Positions 48,800 through 60,613 of a DNA stretch of 64,000 bases are shown in pieces. The DNA is from Brassica napus. Its lineage: Eukaryota > Streptophyta > Magnoliopsida > Brassicales > Brassicaceae. The notes beneath the pieces were generated by a model. The model made no database searches. It saw nothing but the letters and a program-made list of their open reading frames with translations, and was not told the origin of the DNA. Made by a program: the position numbers and the translations under genes. The stretch spans positions 26,480,770-26,544,769 of the forward strand of contig NC_063452.1 of the NCBI RefSeq assembly GCF_020379485.1, written 5' to 3'. How positions within the stretch are numbered: the stretch's first letter is position 1; each line of letters opens with the position of its first letter.

Positions 48800-49930
48800 A
48801 TTTTTATCGACAATTATATTCACATGTGAACGTATTTGGCTTCACCCACTTCAATTTGTAGACAAACTTTAATAATGAATAGTAGTTTGCCCCCAAGATA
48901 ACATCTTGCTTTCTAAATGATTTTATATATCTTTATATTTAGAATATCTTGATATGCTTTAAACATAGTATGAAAAATTTAGTGTTTTTATATCCTAATA
49001 TATTCGAAAATATATATTCAGCTTTTAATTAAAGATCTATTTTGGTTGGTGGAGGTATTCAATTGTTAAACCTAGGAATGTACTAAATATCTGGATTCGA
49101 ACCACCTAACCAAATTTGATTTAAAAAGGTTGTGCCGAGCTCGAACCGTAACTGGTCACGTATTCAAGCATATCCAAAATTTTAATATCTAAAAAGCAAG
49201 AACCAAAGAAGGTCAAAATGACCCAAAAATATTCAAAATTATTTAAAATACATTGAAATGTCTGAAAATTATCTAAAATATTCAATAGTTAATATTTTAA
49301 AATAGCCAAAACACTAGAAATATCCGAAATATCTACTGGTTGTCCATGAAAATATCCAAAATAAATCATTTTTTATGTTTATTTTATGTATTTGGTCATA
49401 AATTATTCACATTTATAGGTATCTTATTTTTATTTTGAAAACCGTAAAGTATATTTGTATTTTTTGAATTTTACATAATTTAAACAGGTAACTGAATCCG
49501 AACTAAATATATACCAAATTTATAACTATATTGACAAAACTTAAATCTTTAATTCCAAAAATCCAAACTGAACACGAATGGGTGCATGAAAACCATCACA
49601 TTAAACGGTTTAAATTTCTAGTATATCGTTTATTTTGTTAGTTTATTCTTTTGTTTTCTGGTGGTTTATTTGTGAACCTTATACTACAGATTGTTAAAAG
49701 TTAATAATTAATTTTGAACAAACCGACACATGTTATTTCGAAAACAGATCGATCTGATATCCCCCTCGTGTGATATTACAATGAACCCAACCCTGTTATG
49801 TCGGCAAATGAGAGGGTTGGTGGCTCCATCCAACCGAACTGTCACGATAAAATCAAGAGGAGAATAATAACGCGAAAGAATTACAATAACTAAAGGTAAA
49901 TTCTTGTTTCAATGCTTTCCCGAATATGCA
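48800..49930. other. 3' flank of first ENT gene, AT-rich
   Basis: No gene is seen. At 49185-49370 short phrases such as AAAATATTCAAAATTATT recur imperfectly, as in decayed repeat DNA. Confidence 0.5.
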
Positions 49931-49959
49931 AAAAAAAAAAAATTTCTTATGTCCAACTT

Positions 49960-50330
49960 GAATCTTCATCAGTACTCTGTCCTTTCTTTTTCTTTGTCAC
50001 TTACGACCTCTTTAAACCTATCTGGCTAGCTCACTAATTACCATTTTCTAAAATCATTAAAAATTTGTTAACACGTAAGATTTTGATTAAAAAACATAGC
50101 CAACATGATGCTTGTATAATAATTTACAGGCAATTTTTGTTCTATAATTTTTCATATAAATTAAAAAGCACGAGGACTATCCTAAATACAAATATAAAAT
50201 ATTGTTTTTCCAAAACTATCTAATGGCTTTAAAGTTAAAGTAATATTTTTCTGTAAAAAAAATATAAACAAGAGATACTTTAACAATATCTTCCCAGAAT
50301 GACAAAACTGAGTATCCCTTATATATTAAT
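49960..50330 (+). repeat. paralogue of the DNA upstream of the second ENT gene
   Basis: CTTGTATAATAATTTAC (50111-50127) and AATTAAAAAGCACGAGG (50159-50175), followed by TATCCTAA.TAC...AAAATATT and GGCTTTAAAGTT-like blocks, match 60571-60587 and 61905 onward. The copy here lacks the Helitron present there. It may be what remains of the upstream region of a lost ENT copy; that is inference. Confidence 0.75.
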
Positions 50331-51704
50331 TTGAAAGCATTACAATATTTTTTGTAGACACATGTCATCACTAAAATTATTTTTAAAATCCTTAAAAAAA
50401 TAGGTTGGTCCATCTAAATATATAATAAATTTTTTATTAAACTATCTATAATAAATATTAATGTTCTTCATTATTTCCTTAAATAAAAATTACGGAATTT
50501 CCTAATGTAAATAAAATATATATGACAATTAATTATTATGAATAATAATTATTTGATAAAAATTAGGATACTTCTCTCATATTTGTTTAATTTAAAACTA
50601 TTGAAATAAATTAAACAAGAATATTAACGATATAATAAAAATTTAGTTTTTTCTGTATATCTTATATTTTGAATTTTTTTTTAAAATGACTATAAATTAA
50701 TACAACTATTAAAAATCTCACATTCAAATTTTGTGATTCATGATTTAAATTTGTTGTTATGACAAGATACAAAATGATTACAAAATCATAAGTAGAAAGT
50801 CTCATTTAATAAGTATTAAGATTAAAAGAGATATATATATATATATATATTATCTATATGCCATATAAAAATACATATATATTTTAATTTAGAAACTTAC
50901 TTAATTTTTTTTATAAATTACTCAAACTATTAATCCCACAATGAACATTTTGTTATTTGTAATTGATTTTTTTTGCTATAAAAAGTACAAATGATCAAAA
51001 AATTATACGAGTAGAAAGCATCATTTAATAGATATTAATATAAAAATATACTATATATCTATGTTAATATCATTTAAATTTAATTATATACCATATCAGA
51101 TAGAAAAAAAATATTGTTTGGATTAATAAAATTTATTTCTATGTTCGCACCAATTAATTATAAACGTAATAGTTAGTCAGTTTTTAATTATTTCTATATA
51201 TATTTATTATCTCAGAATATATAAAAATATATAATACATAAAATAATTTATATCTTTTATATACTAGAGCACAAGTCACTCAATCAATCATATTTTGACA
51301 TGTGTTAACTCTTCAATTTTTAAAAAATAATTTGAAACAATATCATGCCATTAAAATAGAAAGAAAGTGAAGACAAAAATCGAAAAGATAGCAAAAAAAG
51401 AAAAGTTCTTTTATCGGTTTCAACCACGATCTCCACCTCCTACTCATACATTATATCAAGTTCACGCATCGAATTCTACAACAAATTTATTTACAAAATT
51501 CAAACAGTTTATTTTATTTCACAAAGTAGAACAACAGATGCTCTCATTTGTTTTTTCTGAAGAAAGACAAATCTTCAATTTGATGGTGGCTGTAAAGTTT
51601 TTGAAGTGGCAAGAACGATCGATAGTGTGCACAGAGTGATTTTGAAAATGATTAAGCGAAAGTTACACATGGCTTTGGAAAATATGCTGGTATCCACTGG
51701 TTAG
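50331..51704. other. very AT-rich intergenic DNA
   Basis: Long A/T runs and a TA tract near 50832-50850. A 90-codon ORF at 51367 is lysine/phenylalanine-rich and unrecognised. Confidence 0.5.
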
Positions 51705-51716
51705 TGGTGGAGTTAT

Positions 51717-52618
51717 ATTTGTTGATAGGATGTATAGCAGTGAAGAAGAATTTACAAACGAGGGGGATTCAAGAGGATATTTGTTGTGCAAGAAGTGGAG
51801 CCCACGAGGAATCGATAAACTATGTGTTTTTTGAATGTCTTCCAGCACTCCAGGTTTGAGATATTTCGAAGATACTATCAAATCTGGATATTTTTCCAAC
51901 AAGTTCTCCCTTCACAAACATAGATCATCTATTCTGGAGAGTTCTCCGCAGCTGGAAGATCATCAGTTTGCATGGATACTATGGTACATCTGGAAAGCTA
52001 GGAATAATAAAGTTTTCGGTAATTTGGAAATGGATCCCATGTATACGCTTAAATTAGCAGAAACAGAATCAACACTGTGGGTTGAGACACAAATATTGAA
52101 TGAACAGAGGACAACACCACAAATAGTGGATACGATTTTGCCGTCAATTCCAGGAAGATGGTGTTTCACATATGGCTCATGAAAAGGGTGATATTTTTCA
52201 GGACAAGGTTGGCTCAGCACCTTAGAAGGATTTGATGGATTGTTGGGGGCGAGGAATGTTAGGGCTAGTCTCTCTCCTCTTCATGCGGAGATGGAAGCGC
52301 TCCTCTGAGCAATGGAATGTATGAGGAATTTATGTCAGTTTCATGTTACGTTTGCAACGGATTATTCTCAATTGAAGAAGATGGTTTCAGAACCAGAAGA
52401 ATGACCAGCTTTTGCAAATTATTTGGACGATGTCAAGACTCTGAAAGAGAGCTTCACTCGATCAGAGATCATCTATGTACTAAGGATGCAAAATTAAACG
52501 GCGGATAGACTAGCACGCAGTGTTAGGAAGCAACCGTCTTTTGTCATTCACATGGATGCAGATCACCCGGTTTGGTTTACAGTATGAATCTGTAAAAGTT
52601 GATGACAAAAAAAAAAAT
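51717..52618 (+). mobile_element. 5'-truncated LINE (L1-type) with poly-A tail and 12-bp target duplication
   Basis: The insert ends in GATGAC plus an 11-base A run and is flanked by TGGTGGAGTTAT at 51705-51716 and 52619-52630, both exact. The coding remnant reads VKKNLQTRGIQEDICCARSG then HEESINYVFFECLPA, the zinc-binding region after plant LINE reverse transcriptases. It continues with FAWILWYIWKARNNKVFGNL, DPMYTLKLAETES and SIPGRWCFT, leading into an RNase H-like domain (LHAEMEAL, TFATDYSQLKKMVSEPEE in changing frames). The reverse transcriptase itself is missing because of 5' truncation, and several stops disable the rest. Confidence 0.88.
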
Positions 52619-52630
52619 TGGTGGAGTTAT

Positions 52631-54894
52631 TATAGTGTTTCTTAACAAATGAGTAAGCGATAATTTTTAACTCTCCGAACTAATTTATCTTCTTTTATAG
52701 AACTTCTTTGTTTTCCTTTTTTTTAGAGAGGAATGACTCTTCCTCGAATTAAGCGGCTCCTTTGAAAATCGAAGGGCAATAAGCTGGGAACACAATTTCA
52801 ACTAAAGAATAAGAGTGAATAAAGAGCTATGAATAATCTATGATTATCACAAAAATCGAAGTAAACTGAAGAAGATATATGAAAAGTGAAGAAGAGATCG
52901 ATTTCAACTTTCACAAAGAATCTTTTCTTCGTCTTTTTTGGTAAAACAGATTCTCTTCTTAGGTGGAGGAAAAGACAAGTTTTGTTCTTCTTTTTTTGTA
53001 ACACATTGACAAGTTTTGTTCTAGATTAAAGACCACATGGGTTAATGAAGGATAGAAGAGAAGACGGGACTCCAACTTACCAAGAGACTCTCAACCCACT
53101 CATGCTGTGATCAATAGACTCAAAGCGTTGACCAACAAATTAATTCTCTTCTATTTTTCTCATTAACCACAATTAATGTTGAAACAATTTACTCTTGACA
53201 AATTCTTAAATATCGAAATTGTGCGTCACCTAAATGACGAATTCTGATCATCATTTTCTGTAATGCATATCATCATCGTCTTAGCATAAATAAGCATGTG
53301 AAATAAAAAACTGGTAAAAATGAAAATAAAATAAAATAAATAATTTTTTAATCTGTTCACATCTAGAATATTATCCTATATTATGGTCTGCCAAGAAAAA
53401 AAATATCTAAATTATGCAACATTTCTCTTACTATTATTGTTTTACAAAATAATTTTTTTGATTAATACAAATAGATACACTAAAATGTCATATTTTCATC
53501 AAAAAATCTTCTAATTGAGCAATAAAATTATTGACTTTAGAGACTTTAGATAATTGTAAAGTCCTCAAAGCCTTCAAAGTCAAATTCCCAATCACAACCA
53601 AAATATACCTGTGCGTAGCATACTAGTATATAATATTTATTCAACGCAAAGTGTAGTTCTTAACGTAGTTATTATTTATTACTGGATTTCATTACAGTTT
53701 GCCAGCAAAAATATACTCCTTCTGTTCTATAATGAATTGGAATTTAAGGAAAAACTTTTTTATTTTAAAATAATTGAAGTTTTCATATATCTATATAATA
53801 ATTAAGTGTAATGTTCTTTGACATTTGTAGCCAATTACAAAATGTAGCATATATTTTTAATGATCAAATTAATTTTAATTAATAATATATTTTATGCAAC
53901 CAAGATAAATGGTATAAAATTTTAATTTTTTAATCTATGTGTAAAAAATCTTAACTATCAAAAATGAAACTTAAATAGTGCTTTTTTTCTTCAAAAATAA
54001 GTGGGCACTAATCATTAAAAGAATTTTCATCAAAGATTCGTAGATATCCTCTAAACATCATTTGCAAAGTGATTTTGAATATTTTATATACAATCACTTT
54101 CACTAAATAAATGTAACATGTCATACTAGAAATGATGACATGGTTTATGATTAAAAGACATTGAAAATTACATTTAATGCTTATTTATATTTTAAGTAAA
54201 TATTTTTAGAAAATGGTAGTAAATTATACATAATCATTAAAATAAATCTATTCAAATATAATATTAAATAATATAATAATAGAAATATAACCATATTTTA
54301 CAAAATTTTAAATATTATTTGTTTCTATTTTTTATAATTATACAGTTTTATTACTAAAAAACTATTTTCATAAATTTTTACAATCTTGTAAAAAATATAA
54401 TTTTTGATCATAATATTATTAGTCTATTTTATATATCTACACATTTTAGAAATACTGTTTAGTTTTACTTTTTGATAATTATACAATTTTATTTCAATTT
54501 TTATTACTTTTATACAAGTTGATTTAATATATTTTATCCAAAATAAATATATACAAATCTATCTAAGATTTTAATTATAAATATATATACATATATATTC
54601 TTAAATATAATTTTAAATAAACAATTTTGTTTATTTTATCTTAATTTTATGTTCAGTTAATAAAAATTTATATTAAATATTGGTAAAAAATAATAAATTC
54701 TAAAATAAATAAAAATAATTTTAAATGTAATTTAAATTGAATTTTTTTATTTCTCAACATGGTGCATAAAATCACCTAGTTAACCATTAAATGAAATTTA
54801 TTGGTAACATGAGAAAATGCTAACACAAAAGCATTTCAATAGCTCAAGGTGGATTTTCAGACGCTTCACATTTCAATAGCTGAAGGTCAACAAT
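52631..54894. other. AT-rich intergenic DNA, nothing recognised
   Basis: Only short ORFs. ATCATTAAAAGAATTTTCATC near 54011, in parts, resembles 62150-62170 upstream of the second ENT gene, so more of the duplicated array background may be here. Confidence 0.45.
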
Positions 54895-54899
54895 CGTTA

Positions 54900-55299
54900 T
54901 GAAATAATATGAGATGTAGTAGAAGTTTAGTTTCTGAAGAATGAAGAACATGAAAGAGATAAAGAGAAAGATAGAATGAGAGATATAGAGATTTGAAAGT
55001 GTTAGAGAGAGAAGGAGAGAATATATGTATATATATATTTTTTATTTCTTGCAGTCTACAATTGAATATATATGGAGGACTACACATAAAAATAAACTAA
55101 ACAAATAAGACTGATGTGACAAGTTCCCAACGGCTCTTTTAATTCAAATTCAAATAGTCTCTAAATGGCGCTGTGGATGCGTTGCCGTGGATGGGTTGGC
55201 TTCTCAACGGTCACCATGGATGCGTGCCTGAGGATGGGTTGGCTCCTCAACGTCGCCGTGGATGTGTTACCGTGGATGGGTTGGCTCTTCTTCTCAATA
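54900..55299 (-). repeat. LTR (3' LTR, 400 bp)
   Basis: It contains three copies of a CGTGGATG..TTGGCTNCTCAAC-type unit, against two in the partner LTR, which explains most of the 43-bp length difference. A polypurine tract (complement of CTCCCCCTCA, 55300-55309) adjoins it. Confidence 0.9.
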
Positions 55300-56375
55300 C
55301 TCCCCCTCAAGCTTGAGCATACGGTATGGTCAAGCTTGGGAAGCCATGAACACATCCCTCATTAAAACTTTAGTGTGAAAAACCCAATGTGACAAAAATA
55401 CACTAAGAAAAAAGAGTAGATGCTTCATAGCCAAGAGGATCATGATCTAGACAAGTCTATGAGTCCTAACCTTGGATGGATGAACTCATAGACTTTAGTG
55501 TTTGCTTCTTTGGTGAAGATATCTGCTAGTTGATCTTCACTTCTTGTGTAGCAAGGTAGGATGATCTTCTGCTCCACAGCCTACCTTACTTTGTGACAAT
55601 CCACTTCAGTGTGTTTTGTTCTCTCATGGAAGACTGAGTTTGATGCTATGTGTATAGCCGCCTGTTTTTCACAGTGCATTGTGATTGTTGTTGTAGTCTC
55701 TATACCCAAGTCTCTCATCAAGTTTCTGATCCAAATGAGTTCACTAATAAGCTTCCTCATTGCTCTATACTCCGCTTAAACACTTGAACATGATACCACC
55801 TTTTGCTTCTTGCTCTTCCAAGTAACTAGATTGCCTCCAGTGAAGGTGCAATAGCCTGTAGTAGACCTCATGTCTACTCTATCATCAGCCTAATCTGCAT
55901 CACAATATCCCACGATCTATGTGCTCTTGTTGCATCTCATCCATACACCTTGACCATGAGCTTCTCTTAGGTATCTCAAGATTCTTTCCACTATATTCCA
56001 ATGGTGAATTTTGGGAGATTGCATATGCTGGCTGACTTGGTTTACGGAAAACTAGATGTTTGGTCTTGTAATGGTTAGATAAATCAGCTTCCCAACCATT
56101 CTTCTATAGAGCTTGAAGCCTCCAAATGGATTATCCTCAAACTCCCCCTCATGTAAGACTTTGTACCCTTCTTCAAATGGTGTTTTGGCTACTCCTTTTC
56201 CAAGTTCTCCTGCCTCATTTAACAGATCAAGTGTGTACTCTCTTAGAGATAAGAAAATGCCCTCTTTGGAGCGGCATATTTATATCCCTAGAAAATATTT
56301 TAGCTCACCCAAATCTGTAATATCAAACGTAGACTTAAGAAAAGCTTTGGTTGAGGTGATACCTTCCTTGTCACT

Positions 56376-57143
56376 TCATGTGATGATGATATCATCTACA
56401 TAGATCAGAATCACCACAATTTCTTGTTTGCTTGTGAGGGTGAAGAGAGTATGATCGGCTTTTGATTTCACAAACCCTCTTCCATTGAGAGTTTTGCTTA
56501 ATTTTTGATAACATGTTCTTGGTGACTGCTTTAATCCATAGATTGTTTTCTTCAATCTAAGGACATTCCCTGGTTTAACAAAGTCTTCCATACCAGGAGG
56601 TGGCCTCATGTAAACCTCATCCTCCAATTCTCCTTGGAGAAAAGCATTCTTAACATCCATCTGCAACAAATCCCATTCCAAGTTGACTGCCAAGGAAAGT
56701 AGAATCCTTATAGTGTGGAGTTTAGCTACTGGTGCAAAGGCATCTAGATAGTCTTCTCCATAGACTTGAGTATATCCTCTTGGAACCAGCCTTGTCTTCT
56801 TCCTTTCTGGTTTCCCATTAGCTAAGTACTTAATGGTGAAGAGAAGGCGACTTGTTACTGTTTTCTTTCTTTTGGGAAGCTCAGTTTCATACCAAGTATC
56901 ATTTTTCATCATGACATTGATTTCATCTCTAACTGAATCTCTCCACTCATCCAGTTCCATTACCTCTACATAAGTTTTTGGAATGTACTCTTGATCTAGA
57001 TTGCTGGTGAAGACTACATGCTCTTGAGGGTAACTCGCCAAAGAACAGGTTGTTTGGATAGGATGAGCCACTGCATTGCTGTTGAAGTATACTTTTGTGT
57101 CGACCCACTTGGATGGTTTCTTCACTCTAGTACTTCTTCTCAA
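56376..57143 (-). pseudogene. copia reverse transcriptase frame
   Basis: A 255-codon open frame on the minus strand carries EWRDSVRDEINVMMKNDTWY, KYLANGKPERKKTRLVPRGY, YLDAFAPVAKLHTIRILLSL, LLQMDVKNAFLQGELEDEVY, GLKQSPRTCYQKLSKTL and the catalytic IYVDDIIIT at its end. This is the standard order of copia RT motifs. The open frame ends at the YVDD region, and the downstream RNase H part (55400-56370) is broken, so the domain is incomplete. Confidence 0.9.
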
Positions 57144-57263
57144 AGATTAAATTTGTTGCTCTTCTACCACTGCATCTTCCTGCCCTTGTTCTCCACTACA
57201 CTGATCTTCACTAGACTGATCAGATTCAGCTCCATCTTGATCTTGTGTTACGGCTGAATCATC

Positions 57264-57793
57264 TTATTGTTGTTGTTCTTGTTCTTGTGATTCAGGTTCA
57301 TTGCCCCCTTCAGGATCATGATTGACTATTTCTACACTTGGTGCAACTTCATCAACAACTGGAGGTGTTGGAGAAGTTCTTGGTACTCCACTGGTCTGAG
57401 GCTGGCTAATGCCTAAGATTTTCAGAATAATTCTCAAGTTGTTTGCCCTATCTGGAGGCCCTTGTGAGAGATCTTGAAGGCTTTCCCAACTTTTTTCATC
57501 ATAGTACCCTTTTGATTCCACAAACTTCACATCCCTTGAGACACGAACCCTTCTTGACTCTGAATCATAACACTTATATCTCTTATGATTGGAGAGTAAC
57601 CAATGAACATAGCCTTTGAGCTTTTAGCATCAAGCTTTCTCCTCTGCTCCCCTAGTATCAACAGAAAATAAAGGCACCCAAATACACGCAAGTGATCCAA
57701 AGATGGCTTGGTCTTGTTTAGGACCTCAAATGGAGACATGTAATTGGGGACTTTAGTTGGAGTCCTATTGATAAGATAAGTAGCAGACATCAC
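57264..57793 (-). pseudogene. copia integrase C-terminal and linker remnants
   Basis: Minus-strand frames give MMSATYLINRTPTKVPNYMS and HLRVFGCLYFLLILGEQRRK, the usual segment after the integrase core. A second short frame is rich in acidic residues and glutamine, typical of the linker to RT. They lie in different frames. Confidence 0.85.
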
Positions 57794-57990
57794 AACATCA
57801 CTCTAAAATCTTTTTGGAACATTTATGTGGAACATCATTGATCTTGCTACCTCCATCAAGCGTCTGTTCTTCCTCTCGGCAACTCCATTCTTTTGAGGAG
57901 TGTAAGGACAACTTGTTTGTTGAGTAATCTCATGTTGAGCAAGATATTGCTTGAATGCATGACTTGTATACTCTCCACCATTATCTGACT

Positions 57991-59073
57991 TTAGAATTTC
58001 AGCTTGACATTGAAATGGTTGCAGATATGGGTATAGAAATTCTTGAAAGCATCCAACACCCTGTCTTTAGATTGAATCAGTGTCACCCAAGTGTAATTAG
58101 ACTTCTCATCAACGAAGGTGATAAAGTATTTGTGGTTCTTTCTGGACACACACAGAGCAGTCCATACATCAGAGTGAACTAGGTCAAAACATCTTTCATA
58201 GATGGTGCTCGACTGTGGGAAGACTGTTCTACAATGCTTCCCCAATATGCAAGTTTCACAATCATCATTCATGAAGACCGCACCTGGAAGCATCAGGTTT
58301 ATGGATTTGGTATGAGGATATTCAAGCCTAGCATGCCATAACGTGCTATCAACCCCGCTGGAGGTAATGGCCAAAAAACGAGAAGTAGATGGTCCAGACA
58401 CCCCTGTCTTCTGAAGATGATAGAGTTTGTTGTGAATGTGCCTTTTTCCAATCACATGGCATGTCTTTAAGTCTTGAAATTCAACCCCATCTGGTCTGAA
58501 GACAACCTGAAAACTAAGATCTACTGTAGCCTTCCTCACTGATAGCATATTTGATGTAAACTGAGGCATATACAAGGCGGTTGATTCCATATCAAACAAC
58601 CTATGGTTCTCTATTCCTTTTATCTTAACCTTATCACCATTTGCTATAAGAACATGACCTGAGGCAGGCTGGACATCACTAATCAAGTTCCTATCACTAA
58701 TCATGTGATGGCTTGCTCCTGAATCTATAATGATAGGTTTAGAGTCAAGAGAGTGTGTACCAGCCTTCTTGGATGAGATAAAGGCTTCGATAAAGGCATG
58801 TAGGTCACTCATGGTCGTTGGACCATCAGTGTTGGCTGCACTATCAATACTTCTCCACTTTCCTCCTTCGTTTGAACCACCAAGGACAGATGAATACATG
58901 GTTTTTCCTTGAATCGATGGATGCTCAAACTCCTTGATTACATTCCTGGCAAGATTCAAATAACTTCTTCTTCGCATACTGCACTTCTTATGTTGTTCCT
59001 TAGTCTTCTTGTACTCTGGAACCAACACCATGTTTAAGTTATCCCTCATGGAGAGATATGGACCAGTGGACAA
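57991..59073 (-). pseudogene. copia protease and integrase frame (360 codons)
   Basis: IIDSGASHHMISDRNLI holds the DSG protease motif at about residues 112-128. LWHARLEYPHTKSINLMLP is the GAG-pre-integrase motif; the family HxRLGHP is changed to HARLEYP. CETCILGKHCR is the integrase zinc region, and LVHSDVWTALCVSRKNHKYF followed by FVDEKSNYTWVTLIQSKD the first part of the core. VHSDVW carries the first catalytic D. The frame ends before the second D. The N-terminal part lacks the CCHC knuckle because gag is deleted. Confidence 0.9.
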
Positions 59074-59314
59074 TAAACTGTTCCTACTGGTTTTGAGATA
59101 GACTGGACTTTAATGAAGCTTTTCCCGGATATGGCTGAAGCTTTCTTGAGGTCCAGAGAATAAGGTATACTCCTCTATCTTGAGTGCTGGTGAGGTTCTT
59201 CTCTATTGGAAGATCTTTGGACCAGTGGATAAAAGGATGTATCCAACAGATTTTGAAGATAATCTGAGAAAGAAACAGATTTGCGGAAGCTTTTGTGAGG
59301 TTCAGAAGCTTAAA

Positions 59315-59326
59315 GCTCTCATACCA
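59315..59326 (-). promoter_or_regulatory. primer-binding site of the minus-strand copia
   Basis: The minus strand reads TGGTATGAGAGC directly next to the 5' LTR, one base different from the tRNA-Met consensus TGGTATCAGAGC. Confidence 0.8.
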
Positions 59327-59683
59327 TGAAAGAATATGAGATGTAGTAGAAGTTTAGTTTCTGAAGAATGAAGAACATGAAGAACATAAAAGAGATAAAG
59401 AGAAAGATAGAATAAAAGAGATAGAGATTTCAAAGTGTAAGAAAAAGAAGGAGATAATTTCTTTGTTTTATTTCTTGTAATCTACAACTGAATATATATG
59501 GAAGACTACACATATAAATAAACTAAACAAATAAGACTGATGTGACAAGTTCCTAACAGCTCTTTTAATTCAAATTCATATAGTTTCTAAATGGCGCCGT
59601 GGATGCGTTTTCGTGGATGGGTTGGCTTCTCAACAGTCGCCGTGGATGCATTACCGTGGATGAGTTGGCTCTTCTTCTCAATA
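59327..59683 (-). repeat. LTR (5' LTR, 357 bp)
   Basis: On the plus strand it starts TGAAAGAATATGAG and ends TTCTTCTCAATA, followed by the CGTTA target duplication. Confidence 0.9.
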
Positions 59684-59688
59684 CGTTA

Positions 59689-60420
59689 GTCTCCTTTTCT
59701 CTCTTTTTTCTCTATTACTTTTTCTTGGTTTTTGTCATAATTTTTTTCTTTCTTTGATAGTTACAGATTTAGTAGATGCTTGGTGGAAGATTCTGACTCA
59801 AGCATTAGGTGGTTTTAGGTCCAATCAAATGTAGAGGCTCTTTGCGGTTCCCTATTTTATGAGAACGGAGTTGGATCTCGTTTCTTCGGGTCATCGCCAG
59901 AAATCGGGTATGAGCTTGTTGTTTCGGGTCTAGGAGGCGTTGGGGTGTGGTCGCTTCATAGAGGAGGGAGTTTTTCCGCAGAGGCACCATATGGTTGCAT
60001 AAACCTCTTGAATCTCTAGTAAGCTCTCTGTTTGAAAGCGGTGGAGGGGGCGTGAAAGTCGATCCCAGTAGCGGCTGATTAACAGCGACAGTCTTCTGGC
60101 CGAATCTGCATGGGTTTCGTTTCTTAGGTTCTTTCTTCTATTCTCCGGCTCGGCTTATACACCGCATAGTCCATCTCCGGTGAAGTGATCAACAACTTAA
60201 GCAATGGCAATTTAGTGGGAAGATGGAGTTCGGTCCTTAATCAAACCCACTTGGGATTTCGATTTGGGGTTTTTTATTTGTTTTTATGTAAAAGAAAATA
60301 TTAATTAAAACTTTTTTCAAAATTTTTTTGGCGAAAATGTGTATCACTTGTACAAATTCATTAATATATTCTTTTTCTTTGAGAAACGCAAATTCATCAA
60401 TGTTCGTTCCATCCATTTTA
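59689..60420. other. unclassified, partly G+C-richer stretch
   Basis: 59780-60250 has a gene-like composition without a convincing frame; a minus-strand 61-codon ORF at 59805-59990 is unrecognised. It resembles in style the pyrimidine-rich interior of the Helitron at 39985-41618, so it may be an old transposon piece. Confidence 0.35.
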
Positions 60421-60613
60421 TTTTTGTTTTTGTTTGATTGTCACTATGAGTTAGGACTTTAAGACCCATCGGGCCGGTTCATTAACTATCAATTTCTAAA
60501 ATCTATAAAAATGATTTAACATGTGATGGTTTCGCTAAAATCAATTTCTAAAATCTGTAGTCAACCGATACTTGTATAATAATTTACTAGCAACTACTAT
60601 TCTAAAACATTCA

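Larger units (their letters stand above)
54900..59683 (-). mobile_element. Ty1/copia retrotransposon on the minus strand, gag deleted
   Basis: LTRs 54900-55299 and 59327-59683 are flanked by CGTTA (54895-54899 and 59684-59688). On the minus strand the primer-binding site TGGTATGAGAGC is followed by only about 230 bases before protease-integrase, so gag is missing. Then come a long integrase frame, a reverse transcriptase frame and a degraded RNase H. In element orientation the LTRs read TATTGAG...TTTCA, so the usual TG start is replaced by TA. Parts of pol remain open over 360 and 255 codons, making this the least damaged pol in the window. Confidence 0.93.

Noticed and set aside
53600..53630. 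Possible Helitron 3' end (TGCGTAGCA then CTAGT)
   Set aside because: The stem is only three base pairs and no matching 5' end or copy was found.
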